A stretch of 64,000 nucleotides of DNA from Caldalkalibacillus thermarum (GCF_014644735.1 NZ_BMKZ01000017.1:1-64000), one strand, 5' to 3'; positions 1 through 12,372 are shown, numbered from the stretch's first letter. The notes: generated from the letters alone by a model not told the origin. Program-made: numbers and translations.

Positions 1-61
1 CTTCCCCCTCCTAACCTTAATCTTATCACTTCCAGTTCATATAGGGAATATATGTTTGTGC

Positions 62-114
62 CCGATTCATCCCCCACTTACACTTCGTTTAGAAGTGGGG
101 GTCTTCTCGGATAA
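62..114. repeat. Isolated hairpin resembling an IS200/IS605-type transposon end
   Basis: CCCCCACTT at about 71-79 is mirrored by AAGTGGGGG at about 93-101, with a short AT-rich loop containing CTTCG. Read on the minus strand it is preceded by GAGAAGA, in the style of right-end hairpins of IS200/IS605/IS1341 elements (which overlap the 3' end of omega RNA). No tnpA or tnpB is present in the window, so this may be a solo end or remnant, or an ordinary hairpin. It lies beyond the terminator of the neighbouring methyltransferase gene. Confidence 0.35.
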
Positions 115-122
115 TTTATGAT

Positions 123-150
123 AAAAAGCACCCTGCTTCCTGCTGGGTGC
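123..150 (-). terminator. Intrinsic terminator after the methyltransferase gene
   Basis: On the minus strand GCACCC and GGGTGC form a stem (128-133 with 145-150), followed by a run of five T (127-123). It starts just after the stop codon at 154. Confidence 0.75.
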
Positions 151-153
151 CTT

Positions 154-741
154 TCACCTGGATGGCTTGCGGGCCAGCATGGTCACCAATCCTTCCTTCT
201 CCTGCTCATAGTAATAGAGAACATGCCATCCTTCAAACACGCTTAACAATTCTTGTGGCTGAAGTTTGTATGCCGGCCGGATATGGGGGTTGGCGTCATG
301 TTCTGTTTGTAAAAACGTCTCCACAAACACAAGCCCGCTGGGTTTTAAAGTTCTTTTCACTTGCTCAAACAAGTCCCTTTGCAAATAATAGGTCTTAATC
401 ACCAAATCATACTGCGCTGGAGGCAGCTTGATCTCTTCCAAATCAACAACACGTCCATCAATAGGCAGTTGTTCTTCCTCTGCCAGCTTGGCCAAACAAT
501 TGATAGCTACGTCAGAGATATCCAAGGCGGTGACCCGAAACCCTTGTCTGGCTAAATACAGGCTGTTTCCGCCCAAACCACAGGCCAAATCAAGGGCTTC
601 CCCTTTACAGTTACTTTTTAGTCCATTTGTTAAAACAGGCATTAACAGAGCAAGCCTTTTATTGGGCGGGGAAGGTTGAACCGTTTTAGCCAGCTTTGAT
701 TCATATTTATGATTCCATTTGATGCGGTCCTGTTCGGCCAT
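154..741 (-). CDS. SAM-dependent class I methyltransferase (TehB/UbiE-like)
   Basis: A 195-residue cytosolic protein with a Rossmann-type methyltransferase fold. Motif I, ALDLACGLGGNS, is at about residues 49-60 and binds S-adenosylmethionine. An acidic residue that would contact the ribose follows in LDIS at about 73-76. VKRTLKPSGLVFVET at about 127-141 is the usual post-motif III strand. The start is supported by AAAGGAG about eight bases upstream. It is a single gene with its own terminator. The family includes tellurite- and thiol-type methyltransferases, but nothing here fixes the substrate, so the general call is firm and the specific one is not. Confidence 0.8.
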   Translation of the reverse strand: MAEQDRIKWNHKYESKLAKTVQPSPPNKRLALLMPVLTNGLKSNCKGEALDLACGLGGNSLYLARQGFRVTALDISDVAINCLAKLAEEEQLPIDGRVVDLEEIKLPPAQYDLVIKTYYLQRDLFEQVKRTLKPSGLVFVETFLQTEHDANPHIRPAYKLQPQELLSVFEGWHVLYYYEQEKEGLVTMLARKPSR

Positions 742-763
742 CAGCCTAACTCCTTTGGTTGTA

Positions 764-806
764 AAGCTTGTAGACCTGCAGTACTCTCGGTACTCTGTCT
801 ACAAGC
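764..806. repeat. Hairpin element sharing arms with another at 29990
   Basis: AGCTTGTAGAC and GTCTACAAGCT form an 11-bp stem, with an inner AGTAC/GTACT pair. A shorter hairpin with the arms GCTTG/CAAGC and the shared string GTCTACAAGC lies at 29992-30012. There is no T run on either side, so this is not an obvious terminator. It sits about 25 bases upstream of the methyltransferase start. The rest of 742-1202 shows only the 7-bp repeats listed separately and no convincing gene. Confidence 0.5.
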
Positions 807-1035
807 TGAAGCAGGTGACATCCTCCTATTTCACATATCACGTTTTTCTTTTAACAATTGGCTAATGGGTTTTCAAACCTGATCTTTTTTGATGCAACTT
901 CACGTATCACATCTTGTGTCTTAATAATAGAAGGGCCTGAGTTGTACTGTCGAAAGGCTTTTTGTGTATCCTGATTTCACCTCATATTTCGATTTTCTTA
1001 TTGCAAAATCCTTCAAAGAACTATAAGAACTTCTT

Positions 1036-1063
1036 ATAACACATAACACATAACACATAACAC
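1036..1063. repeat. Four tandem copies of ATAACAC
   Basis: The 7-bp unit ATAACAC is repeated four times without error, in the gap between the methyltransferase gene and the yyaL-like gene. It is a short microsatellite. A small minus-strand reading frame crosses it but has no ribosome binding site and is repetitive, so I do not call it a gene. Confidence 0.85.
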
Positions 1064-1202
1064 ACTGTATCACCGAATTAATATCATGTGTTACAATAGG
1101 CATAATGGGAAGTTCTTCCTTGCCCATAAACCATCATGGCTTATGGACACCGGTCACTGTGAGGAAGCGCAACATCAATACGTTAAAAAGGATGTGTTTC
1201 TA

Positions 1203-3293
1203 TTGGTTACAGACTCCAAAAATCCTAAATACACAAACCGATTAATACATGAAAAGTCACCCTATCTTCTTCAACATGCCCACAATCCTGTAGATTGGTA
1301 CCCTTGGGGTGAGGAAGCCTTTGAAAAAGCAAGACGGGAAGATAAACCTGTTTTCCTCAGCATCGGCTATTCCACTTGCCACTGGTGCCATGTCATGGAG
1401 AGGGAATCATTTGAAGATGAAGAAATTGCTGATATTTTGAACAACCACTTTGTGTCGATCAAAGTGGACCGGGAAGAACGGCCTGATGTGGATGCAATCT
1501 ATATGGCCGTCTGCCAGGCGTTGACCGGGCACGGAGGGTGGCCGCTGACCATTGTGATGCACCCTGATCAAAAGCCCTTCTTTGCTGCCACCTATCTGCC
1601 CAAAGAGGGAAAGTGGGGGCGTTCCGGACTAAAAGAGATTTTGCAAAAAATCCATCACCTGTGGCTCCATGACCGTCAAAAGCTCAATGAGGCAGGAGCA
1701 AACATTATAAAAGCCATCCAGGAGATGAAAAGCCGCCCAAAAGGAGCCGAGCTGACCAAAGAGATCCTGCATCACGCCTATGCCCAATTTGAGCGCACCT
1801 TTGATGCGGACTATGGCGGCTTTGGCCAAGCACCTAAGTTTCCTCTGCCCCATTCCTATTTGTTCTTATTGCGTTACTGGCAAATGACGGGGGAGCCAAA
1901 AGCCCTGGAGATGACGGAGAAGTCCCTGCAGGCCATGCACCGCGGCGGCATCTATGACCATTTGGGCTACGGATTTGCCCGCTACTCGGTAGATGAAAAA
2001 TGGCTGGTCCCCCATTTTGAAAAAATGCTGTACGACAATGCCCTGCTGGCTTACAGTTATACGGAAGCTTACCAAGCCACAAGAAATCCTTATTACAAGC
2101 AAGTGACGGAAGAAATTTTTGAATATGTCCAGCGGGTGATGACCTCTCCAGAAGGCGGATTTTATTCGGCAGAGGATGCCGATTCGGAAGGAGTAGAAGG
2201 TAAGTTCTATGTATGGACACCGGAAGAAATATTCGAGGTGCTGGAGGAAACAGAGGCAGAACTGTTTTGTGACATTTATGATGTAACCGAACAGGGCAAT
2301 TTTGAAGGGAAAAATATTTTACACCTGATTGATGTTGACCTGGAGCAAAAAGCAAAGCAGTACGGCTTGTCCCTTGCACAGCTCGAACAGAAACTGGCCG
2401 CTGCCCGGCACAAACTGTTTCTCCACCGTGAAAAACGGGTCCATCCCCATAAAGATGATAAGATTTTAACCGCCTGGAACGGTTTGATGATTGCTGCCTT
2501 GGCCAAAGCGTCCGCCGCTTTTGGGCGCTCAGATTATCTGGAGCTGGCCCGTAGAGCGGCAAACATGATTGAACGGCACTTAACCGACAGCGAGGGACGC
2601 CTGTTGGCGCGCTACCGGGATGGTGAAGCACACTATCTGGCTTACATCGATGACTACGCCTTTTTCATCTGGGCCTTGCATGAGTTGTATTTTGCCTCTT
2701 CAGACGCCTCCTGTCTACAACAGGCCAAATCCTTGCTGGATCAAACCCTGGAACGTTTCTGGGATAAACAAAACGGAGGCTTTTTCTTCTATGCCAAGGA
2801 CGCCGAGCGGCTGATTACCAATCCAAAAGAGATTTATGACGGGGCCACCCCCTCCGGCAATGGAGTGATGGCCTTTAATCTGGTCCGCCATTACTTGCTG
2901 AGCGGTGAAGATGTTTACCGGGAGACTGCGGAAGCGTTGCTGCAGGCTTTCGGGCAGCAAATTAACGAGTATCCGTCCGGACATGCGTTTTCTTTGCTGG
3001 CCTTGCAACTTTCGAGCGGCAATCATGCCGAGCTTGTGATCGTGGAAGGGAAAGACCGGCATACTTATGACAAAATGGTCGAAACGGTGCAGCGGGCTTA
3101 TCTGCCCTTGGCCGTTGTCTTGTATAAAACACGTGAGCAAAACCAGCGCTTGAATGCTCTGGCTCCGGCTCACCAGGACAAACAAGCGGTAGACGGCCAA
3201 ACCACTTTTTATCACTGTGTCAATTTTGCCTGGATACACCTTCATCAAAATCTGCCTGGATTTAATTCATCCTGTTCCGTAAAAATCAGGTAA
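1203..3293 (+). CDS. yyaL: YyaL/spermatogenesis-associated-protein-20-like thioredoxin-domain protein (DUF255)
   Basis: Residue numbers count from a proposed TTG start. The N-terminal thioredoxin-like domain (about 10-170) has the motif [13 protein letters not shown] with CxxC at 59-62. The C-terminal two thirds are the helical (alpha/alpha)6-barrel region typical of N-acylglucosamine epimerase-like folds. At about 696 residues it matches the family. I chose TTG because AAAAGG lies 11 bases upstream and family similarity begins at about residue 9 ([18 protein letters not shown]); an ATG at 1143 or 1086 has no ribosome binding site. The role is poorly known, with redox or sugar metabolism suggested. 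It converges with parC, and the stop codons overlap by about 50 bases. Confidence 0.85.
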   Translation: MVTDSKNPKYTNRLIHEKSPYLLQHAHNPVDWYPWGEEAFEKARREDKPVFLSIGYSTCHWCHVMERESFEDEEIADILNNHFVSIKVDREERPDVDAIYMAVCQALTGHGGWPLTIVMHPDQKPFFAATYLPKEGKWGRSGLKEILQKIHHLWLHDRQKLNEAGANIIKAIQEMKSRPKGAELTKEILHHAYAQFERTFDADYGGFGQAPKFPLPHSYLFLLRYWQMTGEPKALEMTEKSLQAMHRGGIYDHLGYGFARYSVDEKWLVPHFEKMLYDNALLAYSYTEAYQATRNPYYKQVTEEIFEYVQRVMTSPEGGFYSAEDADSEGVEGKFYVWTPEEIFEVLEETEAELFCDIYDVTEQGNFEGKNILHLIDVDLEQKAKQYGLSLAQLEQKLAAARHKLFLHREKRVHPHKDDKILTAWNGLMIAALAKASAAFGRSDYLELARRAANMIERHLTDSEGRLLARYRDGEAHYLAYIDDYAFFIWALHELYFASSDASCLQQAKSLLDQTLERFWDKQNGGFFFYAKDAERLITNPKEIYDGATPSGNGVMAFNLVRHYLLSGEDVYRETAEALLQAFGQQINEYPSGHAFSLLALQLSSGNHAELVIVEGKDRHTYDKMVETVQRAYLPLAVVLYKTREQNQRLNALAPAHQDKQAVDGQTTFYHCVNFAWIHLHQNLPGFNSSCSVKIR

Positions 3294-5542
3294 TCCTTCA
3301 CTTTAGTCAGGCTGTTCCTTTTCAGTAAAGCAGTTCCGCGACGGGCCCGGGTCATTTTCTCCACCTGGGCCAGATCGACGGAACGGAGCGCTCCCCGCCC
3401 TGTTTCAATCTGGATTTGAACCGGTTTCTCACCTTCAGGGATCACATATCCAGTCACTACCTCATCTCCCTCTTTTAGGTTAATGCCTTTCACCCCCTGT
3501 GCTTTCTGGCCCACCTCACTCACCTCTTCTCCGCTGAACCATAACAAATAACCCTGCTGGGTTCCTATCATGATATCTTCATGCCCAGTGGTCAGACGAA
3601 CATCAAGCAGCTCATCCCCAGCTTTTAATTTCAAGGCTACCAGAGGTTTGGAGTAACGCTGGACCTCATACTCGGCCAAGGCTGTCTTCTTAACCATGCC
3701 CTGGCGGGTAAAGAAGAGCAGCTTCCGCTCGTCCTCAGCGAAATCAATGACATTGTGAGCGGCAATAATGCGCTCGTCCTTATCGATGGGGATCAGATTG
3801 CTGATATGCTGCCCCAGCTCTTTCCAGCGGATATCGGGCAGTTCGTGCACAGGCAGATAGAGATACCGGCCTTTGTTGGTAAAAAGCAGCAAGGTATGGG
3901 TGGTGTTAGACTCATACAGAAAGAGGAGTTCATCCCCTTCTTTCATCCCTGCCTCTTCCCCATTTGAGGCAGCATAGGAACGGAGGCTGGTCCGCTTCAC
4001 ATAGCCGTCCCTTGTCACAGTCACCATTACATTTTCCGACGGTACCAATACCTCCAAATTGATGTTCAACTCTTCGATTTCCTCTTGGATCTCAGTGCGC
4101 CGCCGGTCGGCATACTTCTCCTTGATTTGCACCAGCTCTGTCTTGATCACATCGATTAACCTGGCCTCACTGCCCAGAATCGCCTCCAGCCCCTCAATCT
4201 TGTGCTTCAGTTCCTGCGCCTCTTTCTCCAGTTGGGAAATATCCGTATTGGTCAAACGGTACAACTGCAGGGTGACAATGGCTTCTGCCTGCTGTTCTGT
4301 AAAACCGAACTGAGCCATTAAATTTTCTTTTGCATCTGCTTTGTTCTTGGAGGCCCGGATCGTGGCGATCACATCGTCCAGGATGGAGATGGCTTTAATC
4401 AAGCCTTGTACAACGTGCTCCCGCTCCCGGGCCTTGGCCAGATCGTACTGGCTGCGCCTTTTGACCACTTCTTTCTGATGGTCAATATAGGCCTGTAGCA
4501 ATTGCTTCAGGTTAAGCAGCTTGGGTGTTTTGTTATGGATAGCGACCATGTTAAAGTTGTACGAAATTTGCAAGTCGGTATGTTTATATAAGTAATGAAG
4601 CACACCTTCCGCATCGGCATCCTTTTTCAGCTCTATGACAATGCGTAACCCGCTGCGGTCTGTTTCATCGCGCACTTCAGCAATACCTTCCACTTTGCGG
4701 TCCAGTCGGCATTCATCAATTTTGCGCACCAGCTGGGCTTTGTTCACTTCATAAGGGATTTCCGTGATCACAATTTGCTCCCGGCCGCCTTTGACAACTT
4801 CAAAGGAAGCTTTGGCCCGCAACACAATTTTTCCTTTGCCCGTTCGGTAGGCCTGTCTGATCCCGTCTATCCCCTGGATAATGCCCCCCGTGGGAAAATC
4901 GGGCCCGCGAAGAACGGTCATCAGTTCGTCCACCGTCACAGACGGATTGTCCAGTTGCATCAACACCGCATCAATCACCTCGCCCAAGGGATGGGGCGGG
5001 ATTTCCGTGGCATATCCGGCGGAAATGCCGGTCGAGCCGTTGACCAGCAGATTGGGAAAGCGAGCCGGCAACACGGTGGGTTCCTGTGTCGTATCATCAA
5101 AATTAGGGGCAAAAGGGACTGTTTCCCGGTCGATATCCCTGAGCATCTCAGCGGCAATGCTGGACAGGCGGGCTTCTGTGTAACGCATGGCCGCTTGCGG
5201 GTCTCCGTCCATACTGCCGTTGTTACCGTGCATTTCAACCAGAATATGGCGCATTTTCCAATCTTGGGACATGCGTACCAAGGCATCGTACACGGATGCG
5301 TCACCATGGGGGTGGTAATTGCCGATCACTGTGCCCACAGTTTTAGCCGACTTGCGGAACGGCTTGTCATGGGTGTTTCCCTCTTTAAACATGGCGTATA
5401 AAATCCGCCGCTGCACCGGCTTCAGGCCGTCCCGCACATCCGGCAGGGCCCGGTCCTGAATGATATATTTGGAGTAACGGCCAAACCGGTCGCTGATAAT
5501 CTCTTCAAAAGGCAAATCCAGAAATTTCTCCAGCACAGACAA
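3245..5542 (-). CDS. parC: DNA topoisomerase IV subunit A
   Basis: ParC cuts and rejoins DNA in the ParC2-ParE2 enzyme that decatenates sister chromosomes. The 765-residue protein opens with a winged-helix/tower core. HPHGDASVY at 77-85 is the region where quinolone-resistance changes occur, and the catalytic tyrosine is Tyr121 in MRYTEA. A coiled-coil tower spans about 340-490. The C-terminal beta-pinwheel blades run from about 500 and are a little shorter than in B. subtilis ParC (about 806 residues). Pairing with the ParE-type GHKL subunit immediately upstream (one base apart) favours topoisomerase IV over gyrase. Its 3' end overlaps the convergent yyaL-like gene. Confidence 0.95.
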   Translation of the reverse strand: MSVLEKFLDLPFEEIISDRFGRYSKYIIQDRALPDVRDGLKPVQRRILYAMFKEGNTHDKPFRKSAKTVGTVIGNYHPHGDASVYDALVRMSQDWKMRHILVEMHGNNGSMDGDPQAAMRYTEARLSSIAAEMLRDIDRETVPFAPNFDDTTQEPTVLPARFPNLLVNGSTGISAGYATEIPPHPLGEVIDAVLMQLDNPSVTVDELMTVLRGPDFPTGGIIQGIDGIRQAYRTGKGKIVLRAKASFEVVKGGREQIVITEIPYEVNKAQLVRKIDECRLDRKVEGIAEVRDETDRSGLRIVIELKKDADAEGVLHYLYKHTDLQISYNFNMVAIHNKTPKLLNLKQLLQAYIDHQKEVVKRRSQYDLAKAREREHVVQGLIKAISILDDVIATIRASKNKADAKENLMAQFGFTEQQAEAIVTLQLYRLTNTDISQLEKEAQELKHKIEGLEAILGSEARLIDVIKTELVQIKEKYADRRRTEIQEEIEELNINLEVLVPSENVMVTVTRDGYVKRTSLRSYAASNGEEAGMKEGDELLFLYESNTTHTLLLFTNKGRYLYLPVHELPDIRWKELGQHISNLIPIDKDERIIAAHNVIDFAEDERKLLFFTRQGMVKKTALAEYEVQRYSKPLVALKLKAGDELLDVRLTTGHEDIMIGTQQGYLLWFSGEEVSEVGQKAQGVKGINLKEGDEVVTGYVIPEGEKPVQIQIETGRGALRSVDLAQVEKMTRARRGTALLKRNSLTKVKDYLIFTEQDELNPGRF

Positions 5543-5543
5543 C

Positions 5544-7535
<1,992 letters not shown>

Positions 7536-7772
7536 TCAACACTTTTATTTCCACTTAGTCCATTTATGTACATCTACCAGGTTGTCGTACGGAGCATATG
7601 TATTTTATCATGCTACCATCTTCGGCTCATGTATACAATCTCATGACAATATGTTACTGAACCTTCATCCAAAATGGAAGGGCTAACCAAACAAGAACGT
7701 ATCGCAGTGCCAAGGGGATGAACCGGACACTCGATAGGCAAAAACTCTGAGCTGACATAGTATCGGAAGAGC

Positions 7773-7828
7773 GAGCCATAAAGGCTGTTACTCTGATGAG
7801 CAAGTAATAGTCTTTTTCTTTATGGCTC
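7773..7828. repeat. Large nested hairpin just upstream of the ispG promoter
   Basis: GAGCCATAAAG (7773-7783) pairs with CTTTATGGCTC (7818-7828) over 11 bp. Inside it TTACT (7788-7792) pairs with AGTAA (7803-7807). Neither side carries a T run of terminator type. Its downstream arm overlaps the place where the -35 element of ispG would sit. Confidence 0.6.
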
Positions 7829-7836
7829 ATATGCGT

Positions 7837-7842
7837 TATAAT
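7837..7842 (+). promoter_or_regulatory. Candidate -10 element for ispG
   Basis: TATAAT matches the SigA -10 consensus fully. The sequence 17 bases upstream is T-rich and a poor -35, so the promoter might rely on an activator or on the hairpin nearby. Confidence 0.45.
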
Positions 7843-7918
7843 GAAGGGAGCAGCTTTTTTATTCCTCTTCCTTACATACTTTCTTCAGGTTAACTTTTGG
7901 TGAAACAAAGGAGCGATC

Positions 7919-9016
7919 ATGATGTTCCATCGTACCCAAACGCGGCCTGTACGCGTAGGTAACGTAACGATCGGCGGCAATGACCATGTTGTCATCCAAA
8001 GCATGACCACCACCAAAACCCATGACGTTGAGGCGACCGTGGCCCAAATTAAGCGTCTGGAAGAAGCCGGGTGTCAAATTGTGCGCGTGGCCTGTCCAGA
8101 CATGCGCGCTGCCGAGGCTATCCCTGAAATTAAAAAACGAATCAACATCCCCCTTGTGGCTGATATTCATTTTGATTATAAACTAGCCCTTAAAGCAATT
8201 GAAGGCGGTGTTGACAAAATCCGCATCAATCCCGGTAACATCGGTAAAAGGGAAAAAGTTGAAGCGGTGGTCAAAGCAGCTAAGGAACGGGGGATTCCGA
8301 TCCGCATCGGGGTGAATGCCGGGTCACTGGAAAAGCGGATATTAGAGAAATATGGTTACCCAACTGCGGACGGTATGGTAGAAAGTGCCTTATATCATAT
8401 TTCCATTTTGGAAGAGCTTGATTTTCATGATATTGTGGTCTCCCTGAAAGCGTCAGACGTGCGGCTGGCCATTGAAGCTTATCAGAAGGCAGCAAAAACC
8501 TTTAATTATCCTTTGCATCTGGGAATTACGGAAGCGGGCACCTTGTTTGCCGGTACGGTTAAAAGTGCTGCCGGGCTGGGGGCCCTTTTAGCCCAAGGCA
8601 TCGGATCCACCATTCGGATCTCGTTAAGTGCCGACCCAGTGGAGGAGGTCCGGGTGGCCCGCGAATTGTTAAAAGCATTCGGCCTCGCTGCCAACGCGGC
8701 TACGCTGATTTCCTGCCCGACTTGCGGGCGGATTGAAATTGACTTAATTTCTATCGCCAATGAAATCGAAGAGTATATTGCCAAAATCAAGGCTCCCATT
8801 AAAGTGGCCGTCCTAGGTTGTGCAGTAAATGGACCGGGAGAAGCACGGGAGGCGGACATTGGCATAGCAGGTGCCCGGGGAGAAGGTTTGTTGTTCAGAC
8901 ACGGAAAAATTGTACGCAAAGTACCAGAAGAAAAAATGGTGGAAGAGTTAAAGAAAGAAGTGGATAAGCTGGTCGAGGAATACTTTAAAAAACAAAAGGC
9001 GGAACAAACACACTAG
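7919..9016 (+). CDS. ispG: 4-hydroxy-3-methylbut-2-en-1-yl diphosphate synthase
   Basis: IspG is the [4Fe-4S] enzyme that converts MEcPP to HMBPP in the MEP isoprenoid pathway, feeding heptaprenyl chains for menaquinone. The 365-residue protein has the TIM-barrel half followed by the cluster domain. The cluster ligands are Cys266 and Cys269 in SCPTCGR, Cys301 in GCAVNGPGE and the conserved Glu308. AAAGGAG seven bases upstream fixes the ATG. It is one of the few plus-strand genes and diverges from parE. Confidence 0.95.
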   Translation: MMFHRTQTRPVRVGNVTIGGNDHVVIQSMTTTKTHDVEATVAQIKRLEEAGCQIVRVACPDMRAAEAIPEIKKRINIPLVADIHFDYKLALKAIEGGVDKIRINPGNIGKREKVEAVVKAAKERGIPIRIGVNAGSLEKRILEKYGYPTADGMVESALYHISILEELDFHDIVVSLKASDVRLAIEAYQKAAKTFNYPLHLGITEAGTLFAGTVKSAAGLGALLAQGIGSTIRISLSADPVEEVRVARELLKAFGLAANAATLISCPTCGRIEIDLISIANEIEEYIAKIKAPIKVAVLGCAVNGPGEAREADIGIAGARGEGLLFRHGKIVRKVPEEKMVEELKKEVDKLVEEYFKKQKAEQTH

Positions 9017-9054
9017 GGGATCACACCTGGCGAGGAGGTTGCGGGAGGATAACG

Positions 9055-9453
9055 ATGTTTTTTTCAAAAAGGAGCAGGTATCATGGCTTAGTGTTGTACA
9101 TCTATCATGACCAGCCCCACCCCCTGCTCCTGGTCATGCCCGAGGACGTGGCAGGGGACGTGCTGTCTACGATCAAAAAGTTTGAAAAATCGGCCCTAAA
9201 CGCCCAAGAATATATTGGACAACTGGGTCCCTTTTCAGTTGTCCATGAAATCCAAGGGTTTGAAAAAATAACCATCCATCATGACACATTAAGCTGGAGC
9301 GAGCCCATCCTGTATACTGACTTTGCCAAAAAAATCAGTGACCGGTTGCAAGACCTAATGGACCAGATCCAGCCAGATCTTGAAGAAGAACTCGTTTATT
9401 TCATAGGTGAATTTACCATGATGCAGGATAACGGCTTTGTGGCTCCATTTTAA
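9055..9453 (+). CDS. Unknown 132-residue protein downstream of ispG
   Basis: I do not recognise a family. The protein is soluble, mixed alpha/beta and acidic toward the C-terminus, with no signal peptide. It begins with a basic patch (FFSKRSRYHG), continues with alternating hydrophobic strands, and ends with a helical stretch containing SDRLQDLMDQIQPDLEEEL. A GAGG at about 15 bases and a weak AGGAT close to the ATG are the ribosome binding site candidates. It lies 38 bases after ispG and before a terminator, so it is probably co-transcribed with ispG. This says little about its function. Confidence 0.6.
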   Translation: MFFSKRSRYHGLVLYIYHDQPHPLLLVMPEDVAGDVLSTIKKFEKSALNAQEYIGQLGPFSVVHEIQGFEKITIHHDTLSWSEPILYTDFAKKISDRLQDLMDQIQPDLEEELVYFIGEFTMMQDNGFVAPF

Positions 9454-9467
9454 AGTTGCTGCGGCAC

Positions 9468-9500
9468 GCGGGGATATGAGATTCCCCGCTGTTTTTATTT
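9468..9500 (+). terminator. Intrinsic terminator of the ispG transcript
   Basis: GCGGGGA (9468-9474) pairs with TCCCCGC (9483-9489), followed by TGTTTTTATTT. Confidence 0.85.
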
Positions 9501-9551
9501 AATTAAAAACCCGTCTTCCAGAATGAGCGGGCCAGAGACCACAAAACCCGT

Positions 9552-10205
9552 TCAGACACATTTCTGGTTTAAACGCTTCTTTCCTTCACGGCATAGTTCA
9601 AAAAGCGGGCATACGTGACACTGGGGATTTTGGGCTTTGCAATGATAGCGCCCAAAGAAAATGAGCCGATGGTGGGTAATAGCCCACTCTTCTTTGGGCA
9701 CTTTTTTCATGAGTGTCTTCTCCACTTGCAAAGGTGTATCTTTCCACCGGCATATCCCCAGGCGCTTAGTTACCCGTTCCACATGGGTATCTACGGCAAT
9801 GGCTGGATAACCAAAAGCCGTAGACATGATCACATTAGCTGTTTTGCGGCCGATGCCGGGCAATTGAATCAGCTCTTCCCGGGAACGGGGAATCTCGCCG
9901 TTATATTTCTCAATCAAAATTTGGCACATCTTTTTGATGTTTTTAGCCTTATTACGGTACAAGCCGATCTGACGGATATCCTGTTCCAACTCTTCCAGCG
10001 GAACGCGCACATAATCTTCAGGTGTATGGTATTTATTAAACAGCTCTTTGGTGACTTTATTCACCATCTGGTCCGTGCATTGGGCTGAAAGCATAACAGC
10101 AATGGTTAATTCAAAGGGATTGGAATGATTTAATTCACAATGTGCATCGGGAAACATCTTGGCGATGGTATCCAGCACGTGGCGAATCTGTTTCTTGGTA
10201 AGCAA
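9552..10205 (-). CDS. nth: Endonuclease III (DNA glycosylase/AP lyase)
   Basis: Nth removes oxidised pyrimidines and nicks the abasic site in base excision repair. The helix-hairpin-helix LPGIGRKTAN (115-124) holds the catalytic Lys121. The catalytic Asp139 is in AVDTHVERV. The [4Fe-4S] loop has Cys189, 196, 199 and 205 in the C-x6-C-x2-C-x5-C pattern. The length of 217 is normal. It follows dnaD by six bases, as in B. subtilis. Confidence 0.96.
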   Translation of the reverse strand: MLTKKQIRHVLDTIAKMFPDAHCELNHSNPFELTIAVMLSAQCTDQMVNKVTKELFNKYHTPEDYVRVPLEELEQDIRQIGLYRNKAKNIKKMCQILIEKYNGEIPRSREELIQLPGIGRKTANVIMSTAFGYPAIAVDTHVERVTKRLGICRWKDTPLQVEKTLMKKVPKEEWAITHHRLIFFGRYHCKAQNPQCHVCPLFELCREGKKRLNQKCV

Positions 10206-10211
10206 GATTAA

Positions 10212-10955
10212 TCACCTTTCAAGCCAATTATAAAACGGAAAGTCAACTGCCTCATTATACCCTCTTTGCCCCGATTTTGATGCTTGGTGGCGTCGAAACC
10301 CTTTAATATGGTTAAGGACCTGATCCACCGTCGTTAAACCGTTTTTCTGCCACTCAAGCAAGATTTTATCGATGTAGCGCAGAGAACGCTTGTTCGCGAT
10401 CACTGCTTCTTTTAAGGCAAGCAAAATGATCTGTGGATCAAGTTGATCTTCATCCAGCCAGGTGGCAATCGTTTCACACTCCATCGGGCTTAACGGGCGG
10501 CCGAACTCCTGTTCAAAGCGCTTAAAAACCCGACCTTCTGCATCCTTGCTGCTGTCTGGATGATGTTCAGCTGGCCACACATCCCGGTCTTTCGCTGCTG
10601 CCACTTCCTCTACATTAATCGTCAAGTAACGGAATAACTTTTCCCATAACGGCTCTAAGGAATAGTGTTCAACCACACGGTTATTTTCATCCAAGTTGGA
10701 ACGAATCTCGAGGAATCTTTCCTTCCGCAGCCGATTCAGCATCCTGGTCAATTCCACCTGGGAACAGGTCATACGCTCCTCCAGCTGTTTAATGCTGGGA
10801 AAAGAAATGCCTTCACTGACAAAAGAGTGAATATGGATGAGCAACATCATCTCTGTATCAGACAGATGCAGTTTTTTATAGTTTTCCAGCAGCAGATGAG
10901 GAATTGAGGCACTTCCCTTGTTCATCCATTTGGCCCAGTCCTGTACAGAAATCAC
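10212..10955 (-). CDS. dnaD: Replication initiation protein DnaD
   Basis: DnaD helps load the replicative helicase at oriC and at PriA-dependent restart sites in Firmicutes. Residues 1-110 are the winged-helix DDBH1 domain, including SFPSIKQLEERM. About 140-215 is the DDBH2 domain, ending in the typical YIDKILLEW motif (YxxxIxxxW), which is followed by the DNA-binding tail. At 247 residues it is slightly longer than the B. subtilis protein, with an insert rich in D, E and P at about 120-140. It sits in the conserved asnS-dnaD-nth order. Confidence 0.93.
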   Translation of the reverse strand: MISVQDWAKWMNKGSASIPHLLLENYKKLHLSDTEMMLLIHIHSFVSEGISFPSIKQLEERMTCSQVELTRMLNRLRKERFLEIRSNLDENNRVVEHYSLEPLWEKLFRYLTINVEEVAAAKDRDVWPAEHHPDSSKDAEGRVFKRFEQEFGRPLSPMECETIATWLDEDQLDPQIILLALKEAVIANKRSLRYIDKILLEWQKNGLTTVDQVLNHIKGFRRHQASKSGQRGYNEAVDFPFYNWLER

Positions 10956-10981
10956 TGCCTCTCTCCTCCCCGCGTCAAAAT

Positions 10982-12271
10982 TTACGGGTATAAACGGTTT
11001 AACAAGCGAGGAAACGGAATGGTTTCCCGAACGTGTTTTGTTCCCGTAATCCAGGCTACCGTACGTTCAAGGCCTAAACCAAACCCTGAATGGGGAACGG
11101 TGCCATACCGTCTGAGATCCAAATACCACTGGTAAGCTTCCCGTGGAAGCTGGTGTTGTTCAAAACGTTTCTCCAATAAGGCTGGATCATCAATGCGCTG
11201 GCTGCCGCCGATAATCTCCCCGTACCCTTCTGGGGCGATGAGATCGGCACAAAGCACCACTTCAGGCCGTTCAGGATCCGGCTTCATATAAAAGGCCTTA
11301 ATGTCTGTCGGGTAGTGAGTAATAAACACCGGCTTGTCAAACTGTTCGGCAATCGCTGTTTCATCGGGTGCTCCGAAATCCTCGCCCCACTTGATATGAT
11401 GTCCTTTGTCTTGCAACAGACGGATGGCTTCATCATAAGTGATGCGCGGAAACGGTGGTTCAACCTTTTCAAGGAGTGTCGTGTCCCGCTCTAAAATCTC
11501 CAGTTCACGCTGGCAGTTCTTGAGCACCGTTTGGACAATGTGCGTCACAAAATGCTCTTGAATCTTCAAATTTTCCTCATGATCCACAAAAGCCATCTCC
11601 GGTTCTACCATCCAAAATTCAATCAAATGCCGGCGGGTTTTTGATTTTTCCGCCCTAAATGTGGGGCCGAATGAATAGACCTTGCCAAAAGCCATGGCGG
11701 CTGCTTCCATATATAATTGTCCGCTTTGGGACAAATAAGCATCTTCATCAAAGTATTTGGTATGGAACAGGGATGTTGTGCCTTCCGCCGATGTAGGGGT
11801 TAAGATTGGCGGATCCACCTTGATGAAGTTTTCTTTGTTAAAAAAGTCGTGAATGGCTTGAATAATGTGATGGCGGATGGTGAGCAAAGCGTGCTGTCGT
11901 TTGGAACGGATCCAAAGATGGCGATGATCCATCAAAAACTCGGTCCCATGCTCTTTAGGCGTAATGGGATAATTTTCAGCAATTTGTATGACCTCAACGT
12001 TGGTGACGGATAATTCATAGCCGCTTGGTGCCCGCTCATCCTTCCGTACGACCCCCGTCACATACAATGAACTTTCCTGGGTTAATGCTTTGGCCGCTTC
12101 CCACACCTCGGGAGAAACTTCATTCTTTACCATCACCCCTTGGATAAACCCCGTTCCGTCGCGCAATTGCAGAAATTGGATTTTTCCGCTGGAACGTTTG
12201 TTATAGAGCCATGTTCCGATGGTTACTTCTTGGCCTACGTAACGGCCTGCTTCAGCTATTGTGATTTTCAA
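10982..12271 (-). CDS. asnS: Asparaginyl-tRNA synthetase
   Basis: This class II synthetase charges tRNA-Asn. The N-terminal OB-fold anticodon-binding domain (to about 100) is followed by the class II core, with motif 2 [19 protein letters not shown] and motif 3 [13 protein letters not shown] near the end. I set the start at a TTG rather than at ATG 12301 or ATG 12277. GGAGG lies seven bases before this TTG but only two bases before the nearer ATG, and the resulting N-terminus [18 protein letters not shown] aligns with other AsnS proteins. The length is 429. Confidence 0.93.
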   Translation of the reverse strand: MKITIAEAGRYVGQEVTIGTWLYNKRSSGKIQFLQLRDGTGFIQGVMVKNEVSPEVWEAAKALTQESSLYVTGVVRKDERAPSGYELSVTNVEVIQIAENYPITPKEHGTEFLMDHRHLWIRSKRQHALLTIRHHIIQAIHDFFNKENFIKVDPPILTPTSAEGTTSLFHTKYFDEDAYLSQSGQLYMEAAAMAFGKVYSFGPTFRAEKSKTRRHLIEFWMVEPEMAFVDHEENLKIQEHFVTHIVQTVLKNCQRELEILERDTTLLEKVEPPFPRITYDEAIRLLQDKGHHIKWGEDFGAPDETAIAEQFDKPVFITHYPTDIKAFYMKPDPERPEVVLCADLIAPEGYGEIIGGSQRIDDPALLEKRFEQHQLPREAYQWYLDLRRYGTVPHSGFGLGLERTVAWITGTKHVRETIPFPRLLNRLYP

Positions 12272-12372
12272 AGCCATTCCCTCCAGCACTGATGATGTCA
12301 TCTTAGAGCACGTTTAAATGCGTCCACCGTAACATTATACATGGTTGTGTCCAGATAAGAAAGCACAGGTGC

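Noticed and set aside
921-1127. 68-codon minus-strand frame across the ATAACAC repeats
   Set aside because: Low-complexity translation of a tandem repeat and no ribosome binding site.
1834-2631. 265-codon open frame on the minus strand
   Set aside because: Antisense to the yyaL-like gene; the product is rich in Pro, Arg and Cys without motifs.
4775-5401. 208-codon open frame on the plus strand
   Set aside because: Antisense to the conserved catalytic part of parC.
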